A DNA stretch of 64,000 nt from Candidatus Bandiella numerosa. GTDB lineage: Bacteria > Pseudomonadota > Alphaproteobacteria > Rickettsiales > Midichloriaceae. The notes beneath the pieces were generated by a model, which was not told where the DNA came from, searched no databases, and saw only the letters and a list, made by a program, of their open reading frames with translations. Positions 25,382 through 34,609 of this stretch are shown here, in pieces (positions within the stretch are counted from its first letter, which is position 1; each line of letters begins with the position of its first letter). A program made the translations under genes and the position numbers. Location: NCBI RefSeq assembly GCF_029981845.1, contig NZ_CP104164.1:992001-1056000 (forward strand), in the 5' to 3' direction.

Positions 25382-26754
25382 TCAGCAGAGACAACAGAAG
25401 AAACGATAAAAGAAATTTTTTTAACATTAAGAGCAACTTCAGTTAAAGAATGGATAGAATGAAAAGAAAAAGAGTTAAAAGTAGAAAATGCAACTATAGA
25501 ATCAACTATATAAGGAATGATCTTAGCAGAAATGGATATATCACTTGGCGAAATAAGAAGTTTATTTGAGTAAGCACAAGAAACGGCAGAAGAAGTAAAG
25601 GAGGAAATAGTAGAAAATGCAGAATAAGATAAGCCAAAAGGAGCAAAAGATAAAGCAGTAGGTAAAGAGAATATAAATCCAGAAGTAGTAGATAAGGCAA
25701 TTTCATAAAAGCAGTTATCTAAGAAGCTATCCGTAGTAAATCCTAGATTATTATCAAAATTACTTTTTATTCTTTCTTGTGCGAGATTTCGGTGTAAATC
25801 AGAAATAAGTAATTTAGAAGAATATCCAATAGCATTAATTAATGGTGAAGAAAATTTAGATAAAAAAGAAAATCCAGGATTTTGACTAGATAAAGCAAAA
25901 TATCCTAAAGAAGAAACAATAAAATGAGTGGTAATCCAATAAGAATTCTCCTGTGGAATAAGTTTAAGCAACTGTTCAATTTGAGTAGGGCTTTGATAAG
26001 GTAGAATGGGAGAAATAATCTCTTTTAAAAAATATTTATATAAATGTGAATTTTCTAGTAATTCAGAAGATGTAAGGAAAATAATACCTAAATTTTTTTT
26101 TAATGGGTCGGTATCAAATATTTCAATATTTTTGTGCAATTTTACCACTTCTTTAGAACCAAGTTCATAAGTTAATCTTTTTTGACCAAATTTCTCAACT
26201 GATTCTACGCGTACAAAATTAAATTTTTCTAAAATATTTATAGAAGCTGGATTATCATCTCTTGTAGTAGCTGTAATTAAAGATATATCTTGATTAGTTA
26301 AGGGGAAAAGGCAAAATAATAAGCCATATAGAGCCTCTTTTACATAATTATTTCCCCAATATTCTTTATTTATTAGATACCCTAGTAATATTTCCCCTGG
26401 ATTTTGATTTCTACAAGTTAAAAAAATTGTTCCAATAAAATTTGAGGAATCTTTTTTAAATATACTAAAGTAACTTGGTTCTTTTTGTTCTAAATAATAT
26501 CCCATTAATTTGTCCACTTGCTCTTTATCCCTTGGTGTACCTTCGCAATATTTTTCCATAACTGCGGGATCTGAATATAATTTATAATATTCTTCAATAT
26601 CAGAATATTTAAGCGGTTTAAGGTCTATTCTAAAAGATTTAACCACCTTGTTATGAGTATCTACTTTGATTGTTACTTCATGACTTTGTTCAGATGGATT
26701 TAGTTTACTAAAAAATTGTGTATCAACTAAAAAAGAATGCTTTTTTGATGGCAT
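25273..26754 (-). CDS. GNAT acetyltransferase fused to a hydrophobic C-terminal region
   Basis: A 493-residue protein. Residues 40-200 form a RimJ/RimL-type GNAT domain (RIDLKPLKYSDIEEYYKLYSD, LLGYLINKEYWGNNYVKEAL, then NPASINILEKFNFVRVE), expected to transfer an acetyl group from acetyl-CoA. The remaining 290 residues are rich in Ser, Ile, Phe and Ala with several hydrophobic helices and no motif I recognise. The 3' end overlaps the convergent replication gene by 109 bases. The C-terminal extension is unusual for the family and could mean membrane association or an effector. Confidence 0.7.
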   Translation of the reverse strand: MPSKKHSFLVDTQFFSKLNPSEQSHEVTIKVDTHNKVVKSFRIDLKPLKYSDIEEYYKLYSDPAVMEKYCEGTPRDKEQVDKLMGYYLEQKEPSYFSIFKKDSSNFIGTIFLTCRNQNPGEILLGYLINKEYWGNNYVKEALYGLLFCLFPLTNQDISLITATTRDDNPASINILEKFNFVRVESVEKFGQKRLTYELGSKEVVKLHKNIEIFDTDPLKKNLGIIFLTSSELLENSHLYKYFLKEIISPILPYQSPTQIEQLLKLIPQENSYWITTHFIVSSLGYFALSSQNPGFSFLSKFSSPLINAIGYSSKLLISDLHRNLAQERIKSNFDNNLGFTTDSFLDNCFYEIALSTTSGFIFSLPTALSFAPFGLSYSAFSTISSFTSSAVSCAYSNKLLISPSDISISAKIIPYIVDSIVAFSTFNSFSFHSIHSLTEVALNVKKISFIVSSVVSADHISKSLIELSPDETFKYLDSFFGFEQNVDSNNSEL

Positions 26755-26911
26755 TTCAATACTATAAATATTAATTTTTAACGAATATAAAACATAAAAA
26801 AGATGTTATAAACAAATATACTGTATTTTTTATAAAATAAATACAAGTATATAAAATGTTAAGTATTGATCAAAAAAGTCATGGGTACTTATTAATTAAT
26901 AAAAAAATAGT

Positions 26912-29593
26912 ATGTTGGAAAGTCTAACATTAGATCAAAAAATAGTTATAATATTTTTATCAATAACACTTCTTATTGGCGTTTTAGCTTCAAGATCAAT
27001 TAAAAATTTTAAGGATTATGCCTTATCAAAAAACAGATATAACCTAATAGCCATTACTTTTACTTTAATAGCAACTATGGTTGGTGGAGCAAGTACTAGT
27101 GGAACTATAGCTGAGATATATGAACATGGATTATTATATGCTGTTGCGTCAACAGGGTTTATAGTAGGTATAATTTTGTTGGCAAAATTTATAGCTCCTA
27201 AATTTGATAATAGATTTGATGGTATGGTTTCATCAAGTGATATGATTCAAAGATATTTTGGTAACAAAGCAGAAAAATTATCTGCTTTTGTAAGTTGTAT
27301 TCAATGTTTGGGCACAATAGCAGCCCAAATAGTAGTTCTTGGACATCTATCGAATACTTTTTTTGATATTAGCTATGATCAATCAGTAATTATAATGGGT
27401 TCTATAATAACTATTTATTCATTAATTGGTGGCATTAAAGCTGTGACAAATACCGATATTTTTCAATTTATAATGATATTTATAGCTTTTCCAATAATAG
27501 CAAATATTAGTGTATCAAAGGCAGGGGGAATTTTGGAAATATTTTTAAACTTACCAGAAAAATACACGGTTATATTTGAAAATAATAATTTTAAAAAACA
27601 TTTATTTTTATTTATATTTTGGGCTACACCATTTTCTCTGATTTATCCTGTTATAATACATAGATTATTAATAGCTAAAAATCCAAGTGATATTGTAAAG
27701 ATGAGTTATACATATGCACTATTTAAGATTGTACTTCTTTTTGTATTGATTGCCATAGCCTTTTCCGCTTTAGTGTTGTACCCTAATATAAATTCTAAGG
27801 CAGTTGTTCCAGTTATTATAAAAAATTTATTACCAATTGGGTTTAGTGGTATAGCTATCTCTGGTATTATTGTAGTTACAATGTCATCTGCTGATTCTTT
27901 TTTAAATACAGCTTCGGTTATTTTAACCAAAAATCTTGGAAACTCTACCAAACTTAAGAATGTAAAGTTCAATACACTATTGCTTGGGATTTTCGCAATT
28001 ATGATAGCAATGCAAGATTATAATATAATAAATGTGTCAGTTATAATGAACACCTTAATATACTTATACGTCAGTATACCATTATTTTTTGTAATATATA
28101 AAATTAAAATTAATAATAATACTTATTGGTTATCTATACTCATAGGTGCTGTAGCTTTTGCAATATCTGGTTATTATTATAAATTAGGGTATGAGGCATG
28201 TTTTATAGCTGAGATTTCATGCTTAATTACTTATGGCGTATATTTTGTATTAGGAGTGAAGGATATTTCATATTTCTCTAAGTTTAAACAAATTTTTACT
28301 TGGATAATTAGTATAAATATCCCTTATATATGTAAAAAGGTTTTGTATAAAGTAAGAAAAATAATACTTCAATTATTAGATGAAGCATATGAGGTAACGC
28401 AAAAACAATATTTACAATTTAGTATTTTCTTTTGTGTAACGTACACAAGTTCATATTTTATGTGGGTAACCAAGGTTATAGACAAAAATATCATAGTACT
28501 AAGAATAATAAGTGGATTATTGACCCTAGGACTTTTAGCAAGGGATAAATTTCAAAGTGTTTTAAGTAAGAGATTTTATGCAATATATTGGTATGTAAGT
28601 CTAATAGTATGTCTTCCTTTGTTAGCAACAGTTATTTTTTTCTTAGAAACAAATAGTTTATCAGGAGTTGTAAATATTTCCTTTTCGGTATTTTTATTAT
28701 CAATATTAGTATCATGGAGAATGTTTTTAGCTTTAGTATTTATTGGAGTAGGATTAGGATATTTGTATACAAATGCATTTTTCATTTATGATAAGGCGCT
28801 AAGTGAAATAGAAATTTACATACTGGCCTATTCGTTATTTATATCAATTGCAATAGGGCTAGTTTTTTCAAGAAGCAAGGAGATTAGTATATTAGAACAA
28901 ATTAATAAAGTGAAATATATGGGGATGCAAATTGCTCATGAAGTAAGAGTCCCATTATCTGATGTATCTATTTCAATTCAAATTATAAGAAAAATATTTA
29001 GAAAATTAAAACTACAAAATAAGAATAAAAAAATTATATTTGAAATTAATCAAAAGGATTTTAATATTTTAAGAGATACGATAAATAATTGTCCTGATAA
29101 AGTAAAGATAGGGAGTGATATAGTTACTAATTTATTGCTCTCACTAAAAAAAGGGTTATTAATAAGTAAAAGTGATTACTGCTCAGTTAAAGAGTTATTA
29201 AAAGAAGTAGCTGGGCAATATAAGTGTTTAATAGATTTTAATGATATAGGTAAGTCAGATATCAATTTTTATGGATCAAAACTATATATGATACATTGTT
29301 TCCACAATATTATAAAAAATGCTATAAAATATGCTTTAGTCAATAAAAATAATAAGTTAAAAATATATATAGAAAAGAATATATTAATTTTTGAGGATAA
29401 AGGGCCTGGTATTATGAAGAGCGATCTAAAGAAAATTTTTGAGGCATTTAACACCTCAAGTGATTCAGGTAGCGGACTAGGGTTAATTTTTTGTAAAGAC
29501 GTAATGAAATCTATTAATGGTAATATAGAATGCGAATCTACTACTTTAGTTGGAACTAAAATAAAATTAATATTTCCAAATTTTAATTTATGA
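26912..29593 (+). CDS. Sodium:solute symporter-like / histidine kinase fusion
   Basis: An 893-residue protein. Residues 1-450 resemble SSS-family (PutP-like) symporters with some 12 membrane helices (FTLIATMVGGASTSGTIAEI, SLIGGIKAVTNTDIFQF, GIIVVTMSSADSFLNT). A second block of about six helices follows at 500-650 (IFFCVTYTSSYFMW, RFYAIYWYVSLIVCLPLL) and resembles the sensor region of CqsS-type kinases. The kinase core has its H box at about 671 (MGMQIAHEVRVPL), an N box (NIIKNAIKYAL) and G boxes (FEDKGPGIM, SGSGLGLIFCKDV). SSS-kinase fusions are known from the CbrA class. It overlaps the receiver gene by four bases. Confidence 0.87.
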   Translation: MLESLTLDQKIVIIFLSITLLIGVLASRSIKNFKDYALSKNRYNLIAITFTLIATMVGGASTSGTIAEIYEHGLLYAVASTGFIVGIILLAKFIAPKFDNRFDGMVSSSDMIQRYFGNKAEKLSAFVSCIQCLGTIAAQIVVLGHLSNTFFDISYDQSVIIMGSIITIYSLIGGIKAVTNTDIFQFIMIFIAFPIIANISVSKAGGILEIFLNLPEKYTVIFENNNFKKHLFLFIFWATPFSLIYPVIIHRLLIAKNPSDIVKMSYTYALFKIVLLFVLIAIAFSALVLYPNINSKAVVPVIIKNLLPIGFSGIAISGIIVVTMSSADSFLNTASVILTKNLGNSTKLKNVKFNTLLLGIFAIMIAMQDYNIINVSVIMNTLIYLYVSIPLFFVIYKIKINNNTYWLSILIGAVAFAISGYYYKLGYEACFIAEISCLITYGVYFVLGVKDISYFSKFKQIFTWIISINIPYICKKVLYKVRKIILQLLDEAYEVTQKQYLQFSIFFCVTYTSSYFMWVTKVIDKNIIVLRIISGLLTLGLLARDKFQSVLSKRFYAIYWYVSLIVCLPLLATVIFFLETNSLSGVVNISFSVFLLSILVSWRMFLALVFIGVGLGYLYTNAFFIYDKALSEIEIYILAYSLFISIAIGLVFSRSKEISILEQINKVKYMGMQIAHEVRVPLSDVSISIQIIRKIFRKLKLQNKNKKIIFEINQKDFNILRDTINNCPDKVKIGSDIVTNLLLSLKKGLLISKSDYCSVKELLKEVAGQYKCLIDFNDIGKSDINFYGSKLYMIHCFHNIIKNAIKYALVNKNNKLKIYIEKNILIFEDKGPGIMKSDLKKIFEAFNTSSDSGSGLGLIFCKDVMKSINGNIECESTTLVGTKIKLIFPNFNL

Positions 29594-29976
29594 AAAAAAA
29601 TGTAGTTATATTTATAGATAATAATGCATCAACTCTGCAGCTTTTTAAAGATTATTTTTATGATTTAAATACAAAGAAAATATTTTTTACTTCAGCAAAA
29701 GAATTTTTCATATGGAAAAATAATAATAAAATTGATTGTAGATTTATTATTATTTCAGATTATAACATGTCAGATATAAATGGATTGGAGTTATTTCAAA
29801 AAATAGATTTTCATGTAAATGCTAAAATTCTTTTATCAAACACTACACACTCAAAGGAAATATCTGATGCGTTGAAAAATAGAGATATTGATGAATATTT
29901 ACAAAAAGATGACACAAACTCCTTTGAAAAATTAGAAAATATAATCAATAAGTATTTGTTAAGTTCATTTATCTAA
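29590..29976 (+). CDS. Stand-alone response-regulator receiver protein
   Basis: A 128-residue REC domain with no output domain. The acidic pocket reads IFIDNN (one Asp replaced by Asn), the phospho-acceptor Asp lies in IIISDYNMSDINGLELF at about residue 57, a Ser/Thr switch in ILLSNTTHS, and a Lys in YLQKDD. It is translationally coupled to the fusion kinase (ATGA overlap), so it is the expected phosphorylation target. Output must be through protein-protein contact. It converges on the XRE gene with a 12-base overlap. Confidence 0.87.
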   Translation: MKKNVVIFIDNNASTLQLFKDYFYDLNTKKIFFTSAKEFFIWKNNNKIDCRFIIISDYNMSDINGLELFQKIDFHVNAKILLSNTTHSKEISDALKNRDIDEYLQKDDTNSFEKLENIINKYLLSSFI

Positions 29977-30414
29977 AGAAAAAAAAGTGCCAATATGTAA
30001 TCCATAACGAATAACGCCTAAAACAAAGCTCTCACCATGTTCATGAGGAAGATTATCGTATTTTATAGCTTTGTATAATAGGTCCTGTAAAAATTTGATT
30101 TTATCGCTATCTACTCGTATTTTTTCAGATTCAACAAGTTTAAGAACTATATTGCTGCAAAGCTTGTATTTGGAGATATCTAATTCAATTTTTCTTTGTA
30201 AACATTCTTCCTTAAGTAAATATTCAGGATTTAAATTAAGCGCTAATGCTATTCTTTCTAAAGTAGAAGATTTTATCTGATTGCCTCTTAAAGCATTAGA
30301 GATTGTAGATTGAGTTATACCTGAGACGCCAGATAATTCTGATTGAGTTAAATTTTGTTTATCCATTTCATCTTTAATTCGAATAGAGAAAAATGGTAAA
30401 ATATCAATAGTCAT
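29965..30414 (-). CDS. XRE/Cro-CI-type transcriptional regulator
   Basis: A 149-residue protein. The helix-turn-helix at about residues 18-50 reads NLTQSELSGVSGITQSTISN followed by ALRGNQIKS. The C-terminal 80 residues are helical and unassigned. It is divergent from the traT operon, separated by 160 bases, so it could control transfer genes. That is inferred from position. The gap to traT is very AT-rich and probably contains both promoters. Confidence 0.85.
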   Translation of the reverse strand: MTIDILPFFSIRIKDEMDKQNLTQSELSGVSGITQSTISNALRGNQIKSSTLERIALALNLNPEYLLKEECLQRKIELDISKYKLCSNIVLKLVESEKIRVDSDKIKFLQDLLYKAIKYDNLPHEHGESFVLGVIRYGLHIGTFFSLDK

Positions 30415-30574
30415 ATAAAAAATTATTTAAATAATATTAAAATTGGTACAAATCTGTTGCAAATAAAATAATAATTTGGTAAAAATATATTAAAATTAAA
30501 TAAAAGCAAAATAAATTTAATTTATAATTAATAGCACAAAATAATTTAATAATGAATTTAGTACTAAGGTAAAA

Positions 30575-30704
30575 ATGATCAAACAAGCAAAAAAATATTT
30601 AGTAATAGCAGTTTTAACAACAGGAATGGGAAGTTTAGTAGGCTGTAGTACAGCAAGCAAGATGATAAAGCATGGGAATCTAGAAGTAGAGACGAAAATG
30701 AGTG
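30575..30704 (+). CDS. traT: traT, exon 1 (lipoprotein signal)
   Basis: This encodes the first 43 residues of TraT: a basic N-terminus, a hydrophobic stretch, and the lipobox LVGC with Cys24, then HGNLEVETKMS. F-plasmid TraT has NLEVKTQMS at the same place. A group II intron starts at 30705 after the first base of the next codon. Joining to exon 2 at 32643 gives KMSETIFLDP, the F-type sequence (MSETIWLEP). The spliced gene is 249 residues, against 244 in F. TraT is an outer-membrane lipoprotein for surface exclusion. It is first in the left tra cluster. Confidence 0.9.
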
Positions 30705-31191
30705 GTGCGCCAAGAGAAGCGCGTAAAGAACAGTCGGTGGAAATCCGATCTATGCAAAGGTTAACCACCAACATAGAACCAACTATTACATTATAGGAGG
30801 CGACAAATATAATGAAGCTAGTAGAAGGGACATATCAGGCTGCAATGCAAGTGAAGGTGTTGAGCCCCGGAAAATCGAACATCATAGAGGTCGACGTTTT
30901 CACTCAAACGGAAGACAACATGAAGGATGACGATATGGTAAGTCATTACTCACTCTATCGGGGTCTAAGTCCGTGGCATGATATGAAATGGAATTTACGT
31001 GAACTTGGGAGATCTTCTGTGTTCTCGAGAGAGTATGTTGGAACAAGTCAAAGCAGGCAAGGACTGACAAATGATACAGAAGAAGTCGGACTGATTGATA
31101 GTACTCGGAGCATAGGAAAGCTATCTACATGGGGAAGCAGTCAGCAATATGATAGCTGGTCAAGTGCCAATCAAAGGAACACACGGAGGTT

Positions 31192-32502
31192 ATGAAGATG
31201 ATGCAGAATAAACTTGAACAGATAGCCAATAAGGCAAAGCAAGATAAAAAGTTAAAATTCACTTCACTGATACACCATATCAATGAGGAAAATCTTGCTT
31301 TGTGTTATCGAGAACTCAAGCGTAATAAAGCTTGTGGGATCGATGGACAAACAGTAGAGGCATATGGTGATAATCTAGAAGATAATCTTAAACAGCTTGT
31401 TGTTTTACTCAAGACAAAGAAATATCTTCCTAAGCCAGTTAAAAGGGTATATATCCCAAAACCTGGAAAGAAAGATGAAAAACGTGGTCTTGGTATACCA
31501 TCAGTTGAAGATAAAATAGTTCAGATAATGCTAAAGAAGATACTTGAAAGTATTTATGAAGCAGATTTTCTGAAGGTATCTTTTGGTTTTAGACCTACTC
31601 TTAACTGTCACGATGCAGTAAAAGCACTAAATACAGCGGTTATGAGGAAACCAATTAACTGTATAGTTGAAGTTGATATTAGGAAATTCTTTGACAATGT
31701 TAATCACTATTGGCTTCAACGCTGCTTAGAAGAAAGAGTAAAAGACCGTAATTTATTATGGTTGATACGAAAATTCCTTAAAGCAGGATATGTTGAAGAG
31801 GGTAGAATAGTAGCAACGGAAGTCGGGTGTCCACAAGGCGGCAACCTAAGTCCGTTATTAGCAAATATCTATCTACATTACATACTAGACTTGTGGTTTG
31901 AGAAACAAGTTAAACCACAGGCCAAAGATCATATGGAACTTATTCGTTACTGTGATGATTTTGTGGTGTGCTGTAAGAGTGAGAATGATGCAAAACAGTT
32001 TCTAGAGATGCTTCAAACTAGATTAGAGAAATTTGGTTTAGCAATATCAGCAGATAAAACTAAAATTCTAAAATTTGGAAGACAAGTTTGGAAACAAACT
32101 CAAAGATGTGATAAGAAAGTAGAAACTTTCGATTTTCTTGGATTTACCCACTACTGTGGGAAGAGCAGACATGGATATTTCGTAATGGGACATAAAACCA
32201 GCAGAAAGACTCTAAGTCGCAAACTTAAAGAAATCAAAGAATGGTTGAAAGCTATACGCAACAAGATACGTCTTAAAGAATGGTGGCCAACTTTAAAATC
32301 TAAATTGACGGGACACTATAATTATTTCGGAATAAGTGGAAATTACCGCTGCTTAAATAAGTTTTACTACTTGGTATGCTTAATGGTGTTCAAGTGGATA
32401 AATAGAAGAAGTCAGAAGAAAAGTATGACTTTTGAATTTTATAACAACTATTTAAAATATAACCCATTACCAATTCCGAGGATAAGTTATGCACTGTATT
32501 GA
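31192..32502 (+). CDS. ltrA: Group II intron reverse transcriptase/maturase
   Basis: A 436-residue protein with RT fingers and palm: GIDGQTVEAYGDN, KKDEKRGLGIPSVEDKIVQ, SFGFRPTLNCHDAVKAL, VEVDIRKFFDNVNH, GCPQGGNLSPLLANIYLH. The catalytic box reads RYCDDF, so YCDD replaces the common YADD; both Asp are kept. The maturase (GIIM/X) domain covers about 330-420 (WLKAIRNK, LKSKLTGHYNYFGISGN). No HNH endonuclease domain follows. It reverse transcribes the intron and helps it fold and splice. Confidence 0.95.
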   Translation: MKMMQNKLEQIANKAKQDKKLKFTSLIHHINEENLALCYRELKRNKACGIDGQTVEAYGDNLEDNLKQLVVLLKTKKYLPKPVKRVYIPKPGKKDEKRGLGIPSVEDKIVQIMLKKILESIYEADFLKVSFGFRPTLNCHDAVKALNTAVMRKPINCIVEVDIRKFFDNVNHYWLQRCLEERVKDRNLLWLIRKFLKAGYVEEGRIVATEVGCPQGGNLSPLLANIYLHYILDLWFEKQVKPQAKDHMELIRYCDDFVVCCKSENDAKQFLEMLQTRLEKFGLAISADKTKILKFGRQVWKQTQRCDKKVETFDFLGFTHYCGKSRHGYFVMGHKTSRKTLSRKLKEIKEWLKAIRNKIRLKEWWPTLKSKLTGHYNYFGISGNYRCLNKFYYLVCLMVFKWINRRSQKKSMTFEFYNNYLKYNPLPIPRISYALY

Positions 32503-32530
32503 GAGTCTATATGGCGAATATCATATTGAA

Positions 32531-32563
32531 GAGCTGTGTGCGGGAAAGCTGCAAGCACGGTTC
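32531..32563 (+). ncRNA. Group II intron domain V (catalytic hairpin)
   Basis: The hairpin GAGCTGTGTGCGGGAAAGCT continuing to GCACGGTTC has the conserved AGC near its base and GNRA-like GGAAAGC apex of domain V. It lies just after the reverse transcriptase stop, where domain V belongs, and is followed by the domain VI stem that contributes the branch-point adenosine. Confidence 0.85.
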
Positions 32564-32642
32564 TGTAGGGGGAGTTATAACACAAACTCTAAATTTCAAA
32601 ATAATTTTAATGAGGAGTATAATGTTATGACTTCTACCAGAC

Positions 32643-33262
32643 AAACAATATTCTTAGATCCAATTGATGATAATAAAAAAACAGTATTGCTACAAATCAG
32701 AAACACAAGTGATAAATCAGGATTAGAAATTGAATCTAAAATTAGGTCGGCGATAGAAAGTAAAGGTTATAGAATAGTAAATAGTACCCAAAGTGCCAAT
32801 ATAATGATTCAAGCCAATGTATTGCAAGTAGGAAAAAACACATTAGAAAATCCATTCCAAGCGTTAACTGGAGGCTATGGTAGTGGACTGGAAGGTTTCG
32901 CAACAGGAGCTGCAATAGCAGGAGCCACAGGAGGAAGTGGGAGAAGTATGCTTGGTATAGGATTGATTACAGGAATAGGTAATACAGTGTTAGATGCAGC
33001 AGTGGAAGTAGTGAACTTTACAATGATAACAGATTTACAAATAAGTGAGAAAGCAGATGGAGAATATGTCAGTGAGAGTAGTGATGCCAATTTAAAGCAA
33101 GGAACAAGTGGGTATAAAAAATCCAGATGGGAGAAGAAGACAAATTGGAAGAAGTATCAAACGAGAATAATGAGTGTAGCAAAGAAAACCAATTTGAAAT
33201 TTGAGGAGGCAGAGCCAAAGTTAACAGAAGGGCTAGTGAAATCAATATCAGGGTTATTATAA
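32643..33262 (+). CDS. traT: traT, exon 2 (surface-exclusion lipoprotein body)
   Basis: This encodes the remaining 206 residues of TraT. F-like landmarks are VLLQIRNTSDKSG, GYRIVNSTQSANIMIQANVL, FATGAAIAGATGG, VEVVNFTMITDLQISEKADG, LKQGTSGYKKS, YQTRIMSVAKKTNLKFEEA and a terminal LVKSISGLL. Without splicing, translation from exon 1 would run into the intron and stop, so surface exclusion depends on intron removal. The longer frame starting at 32489 contains intron sequence and is not the real gene start. Confidence 0.9.
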
Positions 33263-33280
33263 ACAAATAGAAAGGTAAAT

Positions 33281-33616
33281 ATGAGAGTTCAAGTAGGAAA
33301 ATATATAAGAAAGTTTCAAGAAAACACCGTAATAAGTGGGGTAATAATAGAGGAGCCGCATATAGGGATTAATCAGGAAAATGAGGTAACAGGAATTAGT
33401 TGGATGCATATAAGAGAATATAACTACAAGGAATGTGAGGTATTTATAAGGAGTGAAAGGATAGCAAGATATTGCAAAGAAAACAGAGGGAAACTAGAAA
33501 TTGGCAAAAGAGTCAAGGTAAGAGGAACGTTTAGTGAAGGGAAAAAAGTAGATTATATGTTGCTGGACAGCTATGGAGAAATCACCATAGGTGAAGAAGA
33601 TGAATTGAACAAATGA
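33281..33616 (+). CDS. OB-fold-like protein next to ssb
   Basis: A 111-residue protein that looks like a diverged single-strand-binding or OB-fold protein: a strand pattern VISGVIIEEPHIG, CEVFIRSERIARYC, then GKRVKVRGTFSEGKKVDYML. It ends four bases into the next gene, a clear SSB-like protein with a similar layout (GKKVIVRGELSK), so the two may be paralogues. Plasmid SSB proteins coat the transferred strand. The assignment is from the strand pattern alone. Confidence 0.55.
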   Translation: MRVQVGKYIRKFQENTVISGVIIEEPHIGINQENEVTGISWMHIREYNYKECEVFIRSERIARYCKENRGKLEIGKRVKVRGTFSEGKKVDYMLLDSYGEITIGEEDELNK

Positions 33617-33639
33617 TAGGGGAAAGGAGGCTTAATAAA

Positions 33640-34095
33640 ATGGTAAGAGATAGAAATATAGTTGAGTTAAGTGGCAGATTAGTCAGGGATATATGGCTAA
33701 GAGAGACTAAAGAAGGAAATGTGTATGGGATGGTAACGGTAGTAGTGAGGGGTAAAACAGAGAAGAAGGTAGATTTTTTTGAAATATTTGTGTGGAACAA
33801 AAGAATAATAGATCATTTTGGTAAGCATCTAAAAGCAGGTAAGAAGGTGATAGTAAGAGGGGAGTTAAGCAAATCAGAAAAAGGAGTATTTATCAATGTA
33901 TTTGAGGATTATGGGGTAATGATATGCGTGGATGTGAGGGAGTTAAAAGCAAAAGCAGGAGAAGAATGGATAAGAGAGTTAGAAGAAGAGAATAAGGTAT
34001 ATGAGGAGAAGCTAAAAAAGTATGAGGAGGAAGTATCGAAAGAAGGAGTAGAAAGAGAGTTAGAGGAGGGTGTGGAAGTAGATGTAATAAGGTGA
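33640..34095 (+). CDS. ssb: Single-stranded DNA-binding protein (SSB-like)
   Basis: About 151 residues from ATG 33640, chosen because a strong GGAAAGGAGG ribosome-binding site lies about ten bases upstream; an ATG at 33613 is in frame but has none. The OB fold shows NIVELSGRLVRDIWLRET, YGMVTVVVRGK, DFFEIFVWNKRIIDHF, LKAGKKVIVRGELSK. The C-terminal 50 residues form an acidic coiled-coil and lack the DDDIPF tip of chromosomal SSB. It probably protects incoming plasmid DNA. Confidence 0.78.
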   Translation: MVRDRNIVELSGRLVRDIWLRETKEGNVYGMVTVVVRGKTEKKVDFFEIFVWNKRIIDHFGKHLKAGKKVIVRGELSKSEKGVFINVFEDYGVMICVDVRELKAKAGEEWIRELEEENKVYEEKLKKYEEEVSKEGVERELEEGVEVDVIR

Positions 34096-34169
34096 GAATT
34101 ATCAAATAATAAATTTAGGAAACTAGTTCCTAAAAAAACAAATAATAAATTAAAAAAGGAGAATAAAAA

Positions 34170-34598
34170 ATGAAGACAGTAAAAATAATTAAAAAAATGC
34201 AAACAGGGTTTGCCAATATATTGGTGAAAGGGCATTTAAAACTGGAGGGAATAAAAGAAGAATGCTTAAGATGCAGAGAAAGAAAAAGTGGAGAAGATAA
34301 GAAAATAAAGAGTGCTTTACAGGCATGCTCTTTAATTATACTTGGAGTTTTAATATTGTATCCAGAATATGGATTAGCAGGGATTACTGATATTGCTGGT
34401 ATAAAAACGCTAACAAAGAAAGTGCAGGATGATTCACAGGGATATTTAATACCGATGGTATTAAATGCAGCAGGGATAGCGACAGCGGGTTTTGCATTAA
34501 TATCACAGAGATGGACAATGTTAATGTTTGGAGCTGCATATTTAATATTTGTGAATGTATTTTTTGGATTTGTAAATGGCTCATTCAAAGTAAGTTAA
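34170..34598 (+). CDS. traA: F-type pilin precursor
   Basis: A 142-residue protein directly before traL, the pilin position in F-type operons. A long leader with a hydrophobic stretch (ACSLIILGVLILYPEYGLAG) is followed by a mature region of about 72 residues with two membrane helices (IPMVLNAAGIATAGFALIS and FGAAYLIFVNVFFGF) and a basic bend between them (QRWT), as in F pilin. A GGAG ribosome-binding site lies before the ATG. Leader cleavage near Ala69 is inferred. The identity rests on position and layout. Confidence 0.72.
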   Translation: MKTVKIIKKMQTGFANILVKGHLKLEGIKEECLRCRERKSGEDKKIKSALQACSLIILGVLILYPEYGLAGITDIAGIKTLTKKVQDDSQGYLIPMVLNAAGIATAGFALISQRWTMLMFGAAYLIFVNVFFGFVNGSFKVS

Positions 34599-34609
34599 GG
34601 TGGGGGATA

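Larger units (their letters stand above)
30705..32642 (+). mobile_element. Group II intron inserted in traT
   Basis: The 1938-base element begins with GTGCGCC, the group II 5' consensus, and ends with CTACCAGAC. It carries an intron reverse transcriptase (31192-32502) and a typical domain V hairpin at 32531-32563. A domain VI stem follows (AGTTATAAC near 32573 pairing with GTTATGACT near 32624). Excision at these boundaries restores the TraT frame exactly, so both splice sites are supported by the host gene. The reading frame at 30812-31195 lies in the structured RNA part and is not a gene. Confidence 0.92.

Noticed and set aside
30812..31195. A 127-codon frame inside the group II intron
   Set aside because: It lies in the structured RNA domains before the reverse transcriptase and its sequence is a translation of intron RNA motifs. 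Such frames are common false calls in introns.
32489..32642. Upstream extension of the TraT exon 2 frame
   Set aside because: It covers intron domains V and VI. The spliced join at 32643 explains the real N-terminus.
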